The notes under the pieces: model-generated
What the model was told of the DNA's origin: nothing
What the model saw: the letters and a program-made list of their open reading frames with translations, nothing else
The model's database searches: none
Shown here: piece by piece, positions 46,214 to 51,309 of the stretch
How the letters are laid out: every line of letters starts with the position of its first letter
Numbering within the stretch: the first letter of the stretch is position 1
From: a virus
Virus record (IMG/VR): IMGVR_UViG_3300021356_000029
Span: 1-51,309 of that record
Strand: one strand, 5' to 3'
Length of the DNA stretch: 51,309 nt
Program-made: the position numbers and the translations under genes

Positions 46214-48577
46214 ATGAAAAAGATAGTATTTACATTTGGGCGAATGAACCCACCTACGATTGGTCACCAGAAACTAGTCGATAAAATAATTTCTACTGCT
46301 AAGAAAGAAAAGGCTGATGCTAAAGTCTTTCTCTCTCACAGTCAAAATAATAAGAAAGACCCACTCAACTATGCCGAGAAGATTCGTTTTGCTCGCAAAG
46401 CGTTTGGTAGAGTTATCCAACAATCAAACTCTAAGACTATTATCCAGATCTTAAAAGAATTAGAAAAGGGCGGTTACACTGATATTGTATTGGTGGTTGG
46501 TTCTGACCGTGTCGGTGAGTTTAGTGGTCTACTTAATAAGTATAACGGAAAGGATTACAACTTTGACTCGATCGATGTGGTATCAGCTGGTGCTAGAGAC
46601 CCAGACGCTGTTGGCGTTGAGGGTATGTCAGCATCAAAGTTAAGAGCATTGGCGATTCAAGGTGATTTTGATACATTTAAGACTGGCTTGCCTAAAAAGC
46701 TAAACGATCGTGACGCGAAAGATGCTTACGACACTATCCGTGCGGTAATCAAAGAAGATTTAGATGAGCAGAAGAAACCGCTATCTATATCTCAGCGTAA
46801 GGCTATCGGTCGTAGAATGAAGCGCCTTGCTCCCAAGTTACAGCGTATTAAGAAAATGAAAGCCAAAAAGATGGCTGATGCTAAGACTATTCAGAAGCGA
46901 GCGCAAAAGGCAGCAATTAAACTGATTAGAAAGAAAGTTGCTGGTCAGAAAGGTCAGAATTATGCTAATCTAAGTCCTGGCGATAAAATGAATGTCGACA
47001 GACTAGTGGCTAAGAAATCAGCAATTATTCAAAAATTAGCTAAGAAACTAATTCCTGCTACACGCAAGAAGGAGATAGCGAGATTGAAATCGTTAAGAGG
47101 TGGTCCAAAGAACGAGAATTATGATGCGTTGTTTGAGTCAGTAATTCTTGAACGCCAAGACCCAGATATTAAAGATAGAGAAGGCAGTCAACCTGCGAAG
47201 TACCATAGCGGTCTGGCGAAGTCAACTAAAACTAAGCGTGATGCGCAGTTCCAAAAAGGCGCAGAGAAAGATTCGGGCGATCCAAGCGCATATCCTGATA
47301 AGCATGTGGGCGATACTGGCGCTAAGACACGTACTTCCAAGCATACTAAAAAGTATCGTCAAATGTTTGGCGAGAAAGAAGTTGACCAAGTAAAGGCTAG
47401 AATCGAAAGAGAAAAGGCTTCCGATAAGAAAAAGCATGATCGCATGATGGATCGTGCTAGAACTGCCGATACTAGAGAAAAGAATCAACAAACTGAAGAG
47501 TTTGAGATTACAGAAAATGCTAAGGCAGCACTTCAAAAGAAAGCTGATAAAACTGGTATCCCATACGGCATTCTGAAGAAAGTATATGACCGAGGTATGG
47601 CAGCATGGCGTACTGGTCATCGCCCAGGAGCTACTCAACAGCAGTGGGCTTTTGCTCGTGTTAATAGTTTTGCTACAAAAGGTAAGGGGACTTGGGGTAA
47701 GGCAGACGCTGACTTGGCTGCCAAGGTTCGAGGCGCTAAGAAAGAATCAATAGAAGAAGCTAAGAATGCTGCTCAGCAAGCTGCCATTGCTATATCTAAA
47801 AAGGAAAGAGCAAAAGAAAAAATGGATGACGAGATGGATCCTCGTGATCATGTTGTCAGTAAAGACGGCAAGTTCCAAGTAGTGAACAAAGACGGTGAAG
47901 TTGTAAAGACTTTTGATAACCGCAAAGACGCTAATGAGTTTGCTATCAGTAATCATGACAACCTGATGGAATCGAAGATGAGCGATGACATCGACAAACT
48001 CAAGTCTAAAACTGTACAGAAGAAGCGTTATGCAGCTGCAGCTAAAATCTTGAAGGATATTATTAAGAGAAAGAAAGCTGAAGCCAAGAAGAAAGGTGTT
48101 CCTGTTCGTCACGGTAATGAATACTATGCTGGCGTTGTTGCTAAGCAATACAGCGTAAATCCTAGAGTTTTGCGTACTATGGCTGAGCAGATGATAGTTG
48201 AAGATGATCGCGCAGGAGACTTCGGTTCTGATAAGCTACGCAAAAAGTATCAGAAAGATACTCCTTGCGAGTGTGCTGATATGTATGATGACCTAGTAGT
48301 TGAGGCTGCAGAGTATCAAGGAAGAAAGGTTGACCTAAATAATCCGTTCAGATTACCAACTGGATCAAAGAAGAAGTTTGGTGTTTATGTTAAGAACGAC
48401 AAAGGTAACGTGGTAAAGGTTACTTTTGGTGATCCTAATATGGAGATTAAGCGTGACGATCCAGAAAGAAGAAAGAATTTCAGAGCAAGACATAATTGCG
48501 ATGATAAAAAAGATAAAACCAAAGCAGGTTACTGGTCGTGCTACCAATGGCGAGCCAGTGCCAAAGTTGACAATTAA
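46214..48577 (+). CDS. Multidomain virion-type protein with N-terminal nucleotidyltransferase
   Basis: A 787-residue Lys-rich protein. Residues 1-190 are an HxGH-type nucleotidyltransferase (FGRMNPPTIGHQKLV, with GVEGMSASKLRALA near 150). Next is a basic helical region, then a conserved small domain (GIPYGILKKVYDRGMAAWRT, GKGTWGKADADLAAKVRG), a further helical part, and a C-terminal domain with DPNMEIKRDDPERRKNFRAR. Between domains lie repeated gp21-like sites (VILE, EITE, SIEE, MIVE, VVE). This suggests a head protein processed by gp21, with the transferase as one product. Start 46214 has AAAAGGA upstream. Confidence 0.78.
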   Translation: MKKIVFTFGRMNPPTIGHQKLVDKIISTAKKEKADAKVFLSHSQNNKKDPLNYAEKIRFARKAFGRVIQQSNSKTIIQILKELEKGGYTDIVLVVGSDRVGEFSGLLNKYNGKDYNFDSIDVVSAGARDPDAVGVEGMSASKLRALAIQGDFDTFKTGLPKKLNDRDAKDAYDTIRAVIKEDLDEQKKPLSISQRKAIGRRMKRLAPKLQRIKKMKAKKMADAKTIQKRAQKAAIKLIRKKVAGQKGQNYANLSPGDKMNVDRLVAKKSAIIQKLAKKLIPATRKKEIARLKSLRGGPKNENYDALFESVILERQDPDIKDREGSQPAKYHSGLAKSTKTKRDAQFQKGAEKDSGDPSAYPDKHVGDTGAKTRTSKHTKKYRQMFGEKEVDQVKARIEREKASDKKKHDRMMDRARTADTREKNQQTEEFEITENAKAALQKKADKTGIPYGILKKVYDRGMAAWRTGHRPGATQQQWAFARVNSFATKGKGTWGKADADLAAKVRGAKKESIEEAKNAAQQAAIAISKKERAKEKMDDEMDPRDHVVSKDGKFQVVNKDGEVVKTFDNRKDANEFAISNHDNLMESKMSDDIDKLKSKTVQKKRYAAAAKILKDIIKRKKAEAKKKGVPVRHGNEYYAGVVAKQYSVNPRVLRTMAEQMIVEDDRAGDFGSDKLRKKYQKDTPCECADMYDDLVVEAAEYQGRKVDLNNPFRLPTGSKKKFGVYVKNDKGNVVKVTFGDPNMEIKRDDPERRKNFRARHNCDDKKDKTKAGYWSCYQWRASAKVDN

Positions 48578-48587
48578 GGAAACTAAA

Positions 48588-50000
48588 ATGAAATCATTAA
48601 ATTCTGTCATCCGTGAGATGTACAATAAAGTAGAAGAATCGGTTGACCTTGAAGAGTCAACTAAAGCGTATGCTGCTTCATTAGAGAAAATGGCTAACGA
48701 TAAGAAGCTGAAGAATATCTCTAAGAAAGATCGCGATACACTTTCTAAATTAGCTGACTTGATGAAGAACGCTAATGAAGAAGTTGATTTTGATGAAGAC
48801 GCATTAAATGAAGCTATCGAAGCTATTGTTGAAGAAGATGAATTACTTGAAGATTACTTCAAAGTTCAGTACTTCGGCAAAGACGGTAAGCCAGAAGCTG
48901 GTAAAGAATCAAACTTCAAAGACGAAAAGTCTGCTAAGAGATATCTAGCTAGAGCGCAAAAAGCTGTCAAGGTTGGCGAATATAAGCTGAGCAAAGAAAA
49001 GGGTAAGCTAGAATCAGTTGAGAAACTTGACGAAAATGTAGGCAAGAAAGTCTATGAAAAGAAAGCTGGTCAAAGCGTAGTAAAAGTGTTCAAGTATTCT
49101 GACGGTAAAATGTTTGCGTTCTTTGACTCAAAAGGCTATGGCGAAACTAATATGCAAATCAAGAAGTTTGACAAAAATGTTCTTAATAAGGCTGTTAAGC
49201 ACTTCGACGATAATAAAGGTTTGATTGGTACCAGTATGGATTCTATCTATGAGTCTGCTAATTATTTCGGTCATAGCAAAAATCATGGGATTACCGACTC
49301 ACTACTTGCTGCTGTAAATAGAGTTGTTACTGGTGAAGATGATACTGTAGAGCCAGAAGTTGTTGACCAAAACGAAATCATCGAACAAGGCGCTGAAGAT
49401 GTATGCGAAGCGTTGGTTACTGGCGTACAAGGTAAAGACGGCAAGAAGTACTCTATTGAGTTACAGAAAAGTGGTCGTAAAGTAATGGTACGCACCAAGA
49501 ATCAATTCGGTGACATTGATACCATCGATCTGAAGAAAGCTGCCAAAATATTTGAACAAGATGTTCTAGACAAGCTGATTGAAGACAACACTAATGATAA
49601 GTCTGACGATGGCGAAGGTCTTGACAAGGTTCAACCAAAAGCTGTGAAGAAGAAGTTTAAGGATCGTAAAGATAAAGACATCGATAATGACGGTGATGTT
49701 GACGATTCTGACAAGTTCCTTCATAAGAAGCGTAAGGCTATTTCTAAGGCTATTGAGAAGGAAGAAACTGAAGAGCCTGAAGAAAAAGAAGATAAGAAAG
49801 ATAAAAAGAAAGGCGCTGAGCAGGTTGACACTGAACCTAAATTACAAGAAGAAATGACTCCTGAGCAAGAGAAGAAGCGTGAAGAAATCGTGATGAAGCT
49901 CAAGGAAAAGGAAGATGACTTTAAGAAAAAATATGGCGATCGTGCGAAAGAAGTGATGTATGCGACTGCCACGAAATTGGCTATGAAAAATACTAAATAA
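48588..50000 (+). CDS. Lys/Glu-rich virion-type protein with EF-hand-like loop
   Basis: A 470-residue charged protein. It starts MKSLNSVIREMYNKVEES, again a short peptide with gp21-like sites soon after. A beta domain lies around 200-250 (VVKVFKYSDGKMFAFFDSKG). Near 365 is KDKDIDNDGDVDDSDKF, an EF-hand/dockerin-like calcium loop. The C-terminus (MTPEQEKKREEIVMKLKEKE, then YGDRAKEVMYATATKLAMK) is a domain I have seen at the end of several marine T4-like structural proteins. Probably a prohead-core or internal head protein. RBS AAGGA precedes ATG 48588. Confidence 0.72.
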   Translation: MKSLNSVIREMYNKVEESVDLEESTKAYAASLEKMANDKKLKNISKKDRDTLSKLADLMKNANEEVDFDEDALNEAIEAIVEEDELLEDYFKVQYFGKDGKPEAGKESNFKDEKSAKRYLARAQKAVKVGEYKLSKEKGKLESVEKLDENVGKKVYEKKAGQSVVKVFKYSDGKMFAFFDSKGYGETNMQIKKFDKNVLNKAVKHFDDNKGLIGTSMDSIYESANYFGHSKNHGITDSLLAAVNRVVTGEDDTVEPEVVDQNEIIEQGAEDVCEALVTGVQGKDGKKYSIELQKSGRKVMVRTKNQFGDIDTIDLKKAAKIFEQDVLDKLIEDNTNDKSDDGEGLDKVQPKAVKKKFKDRKDKDIDNDGDVDDSDKFLHKKRKAISKAIEKEETEEPEEKEDKKDKKKGAEQVDTEPKLQEEMTPEQEKKREEIVMKLKEKEDDFKKKYGDRAKEVMYATATKLAMKNTK

Positions 50001-50036
50001 GAAGTAAAAATAACAATATCTCAAGGGGATAAAAAA

Positions 50037-50510
50037 ATGAGTTTATGGGGAATGAAAGATAGTAAGACGGTCTCTGCCACTACTATCGCAATCGATACTG
50101 CTGGTGCAGTAACTGGCGTTGACACTACGTTCACGTCACAACTTGCTGTTGGCGATTTTATTTTGGTTGCTGGCGCACACTTCCGAGTAACTGCTATTGC
50201 TAGCGATACTGCTGCTACAGTTGTGTCTGCTGACCTTGCCGACCCAATCGTTGCTGTATCTGCTACAGGTACATTTATTGTATCAGAAAAGCCAATATAT
50301 GTTAACACTGCTATGGGCGAATCTGTTGCTGAAATTTACGGTGCTGATACTGGCGAGGCTGGTGAAACTGATGGCGTTACTCACGCTGGTTGGGTTAAGC
50401 GTACTGTTGGTAGTGGTGGTCGTTCTGGTCGTGTACAGTTTGAAACATTAGTTGCTGCTGGTTCTATTACTGGCGATGCTGAAGATACAGTACTTCCTGA
50501 TCCATCATAA
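50037..50510 (+). CDS. Virion structural protein (small, beta-rich)
   Basis: A 157-residue Ala/Thr/Val-rich protein (MSLWGMKDSKTVSATTIAID, later GWVKRTVGSGGRSGRVQFET). The MSLWGxKDS start and the GxxFTSQLxVGD pattern recur in marine T4-like structural genes near neck and fibre genes. Probably a head or neck decoration or fibre-attachment protein. AAGGGG ribosome site. Confidence 0.75.
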   Translation: MSLWGMKDSKTVSATTIAIDTAGAVTGVDTTFTSQLAVGDFILVAGAHFRVTAIASDTAATVVSADLADPIVAVSATGTFIVSEKPIYVNTAMGESVAEIYGADTGEAGETDGVTHAGWVKRTVGSGGRSGRVQFETLVAAGSITGDAEDTVLPDPS

Positions 50511-50520
50511 GGAATAAGAT

Positions 50521-50832
50521 ATGGCTGATAAAAAGGTAACACAACTAGATGCTCTGACTTCTCTGTCAGGTGACGACCTTTTTATGGTTGTTGACGACCC
50601 TGCTGGAACACCAACTAGTAAGAAGATTACTGTAACGAATGCGTTTACTGGTATGACAGCTACTTTGACTGCAGGGTCAGTTTCAGGAACATTTGCGTTA
50701 AAAGCGAATACACCAGAATCTAGTACACAAGATGGGTCTTTTCCAACTGGATCAATATTTTATGATAATAATTTCATCTATATTGCGATAAGCCCAACAC
50801 TAATTAAACGAGCAGCACTAAGCGATTTCTAA
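50521..50832 (+). CDS. Small fibre- or virion-associated protein
   Basis: A 103-residue protein: MADKKVTQLDALTSLSGDDL and FMVVDDPAGTPTSKKIT form the typical start of phage tail-fibre N-terminal domains; the end (GSIFYDNNFIYIAIS) is beta-rich. It is too short for a fibre and may be a base or adaptor. It ends 3 bases before the next start. Confidence 0.72.
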   Translation: MADKKVTQLDALTSLSGDDLFMVVDDPAGTPTSKKITVTNAFTGMTATLTAGSVSGTFALKANTPESSTQDGSFPTGSIFYDNNFIYIAISPTLIKRAALSDF

Positions 50833-50835
50833 TTT

Positions 50836-51222
50836 ATGTTTGAAAATTTGACGGAAGACAACTTCCAACTTTTTGCTATGAAATGTTATACTAACCCGCA
50901 TTGTGCGGATTTATTAGAATTTCAGGATGACCTAAAACGCATTAGGTACATCAAGCGATTGTTTAAGAAGTACAGAGAAACAGGCGAATTAAAAGAAAGG
51001 TTGATATTAAACCACTTAATTGTGTTGTATAATATGTTCGAATCAAGACCAGCAACTAGGATGCTATTCTTGAAGCTCGATGGGTACTATGAGTATCTCA
51101 AACCTTTCTTAATATTCTTGGGTTATTACCCGACCGAGCTTGGGCTTGTTGATGGTAAGCGTGTTTTAGATTCAGAAATATCTTTAGATCCAAATATAGT
51201 TAAAGTTTTAAGGAATATCTAA
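50836..51222 (+). CDS. Helical hypothetical protein (virion region)
   Basis: A 128-residue mostly helical protein (LFAMKCYTNPHCADLLEFQD, then LILNHLIVLYNMFESRP). It resembles a conserved marine T4-like protein of unknown role near structural genes, by memory only. Its stop overlaps the next ATG (TAATG). Confidence 0.7.
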   Translation: MFENLTEDNFQLFAMKCYTNPHCADLLEFQDDLKRIRYIKRLFKKYRETGELKERLILNHLIVLYNMFESRPATRMLFLKLDGYYEYLKPFLIFLGYYPTELGLVDGKRVLDSEISLDPNIVKVLRNI

Positions 51223-51309
51223 TGGCAGGTAAAATTACAGATCTCATACTGGTCTATCAGTTTTTGAAGAGATTGACAACGCCATTTAATAAGACTGAAG
51301 CGTTTAAAC
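51222..51309 (+). CDS. Start of next gene (partial, runs off the window)
   Basis: ATG at 51222 overlaps the previous stop. The visible 29 codons give MAGKITDLILVYQFLKRLTT and PFNKTEAFK. This start (YQFxKRLxTPFxxxxAFK) is one I associate with a conserved T4-like structural-region protein, but identity needs the rest of the gene. Confidence 0.6.
   Translation, partial: MAGKITDLILVYQFLKRLTTPFNKTEAFK

Noticed and set aside
1-51309. CRISPR arrays, insertion sequences, transposases, homing endonucleases, tRNA genes, integrase or attachment sites
   Set aside because: None seen: no regularly spaced repeats, no transposase or HNH/GIY-YIG motifs, and no cloverleaf found by eye.

Overview
The window is a segment of a tailed, T4-like myovirus genome. 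The evidence is a near-complete syntenic run of T4 core genes on the + strand: prohead core and protease, scaffold and capsid (67, 68-like, 21, 22, 23), a tail completion gene, uvsY, uvsW, 55, 47, 46, then 45, 44, 62, regA, a split 43, uvsX and 41. Gene order (23-3-uvsY-uvsW-55-47-46, Hsp20, a CobS/CobT-like pair, MazG) resembles marine cyanophage and pelagimyophage relatives more than T4. No photosystem genes appear here, so a marine heterotrophic proteobacterium is a reasonable host guess. That is inference.

Layout. 0-5 kb: late morphogenesis genes, each block preceded by the T4-type late element TATAAATA, with a strong terminator after gene 23. 5-11.7 kb: tail gene, recombination genes and the late sigma factor. 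11.7-15.2 kb: an apparent DNA-modification operon with an APS-kinase-like P-loop protein, a TET/JBP-like dioxygenase, a sugar epimerase and a glycosyltransferase. 15.3-19.6 kb: Hsp20, a micro-membrane protein and a VWA/zincin plus AAA+ pair. 19.7-27.3 kb: replisome genes interleaved with a glycosyltransferase, two FkbM-type methyltransferases, a sulfotransferase, MazG and an M15 peptidase. 27.3-33.5 kb: two single-TM proteins, then a curli-like (type VIII secretion) block: CsgF, CsgG, two curlin-repeat proteins, a FecR-domain protein and a CHASE2 adenylate/guanylate cyclase. 33.6-41.9 kb: early small genes, then gene 43 split in two around a 90-codon ORF, uvsX and 41. 42-51.3 kb: late genes, several with T4-like capsid-targeting N-termini, a candidate structured RNA leader with a micro-ORF, two large Lys/Glu-rich virion-type proteins and small structural genes.

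How it fits together. Eight TTGACA/TTTACW-N17-TATAAT promoters (host sigma70 type) drive early and replication genes; gp55-type TATAAATA elements drive late genes. Three C-termini share the sequence SLExFF(G): the polymerase C-terminal half, the dioxygenase and the 14.4-kb glycosyltransferase. In T4 relatives the polymerase C-terminus binds the gp45 clamp, so the modification enzymes may ride the replisome clamp. The curli block sits directly behind the endolysin-like gene and could act at the host envelope late in infection. All functions are from reading sequence only; no database search was run.
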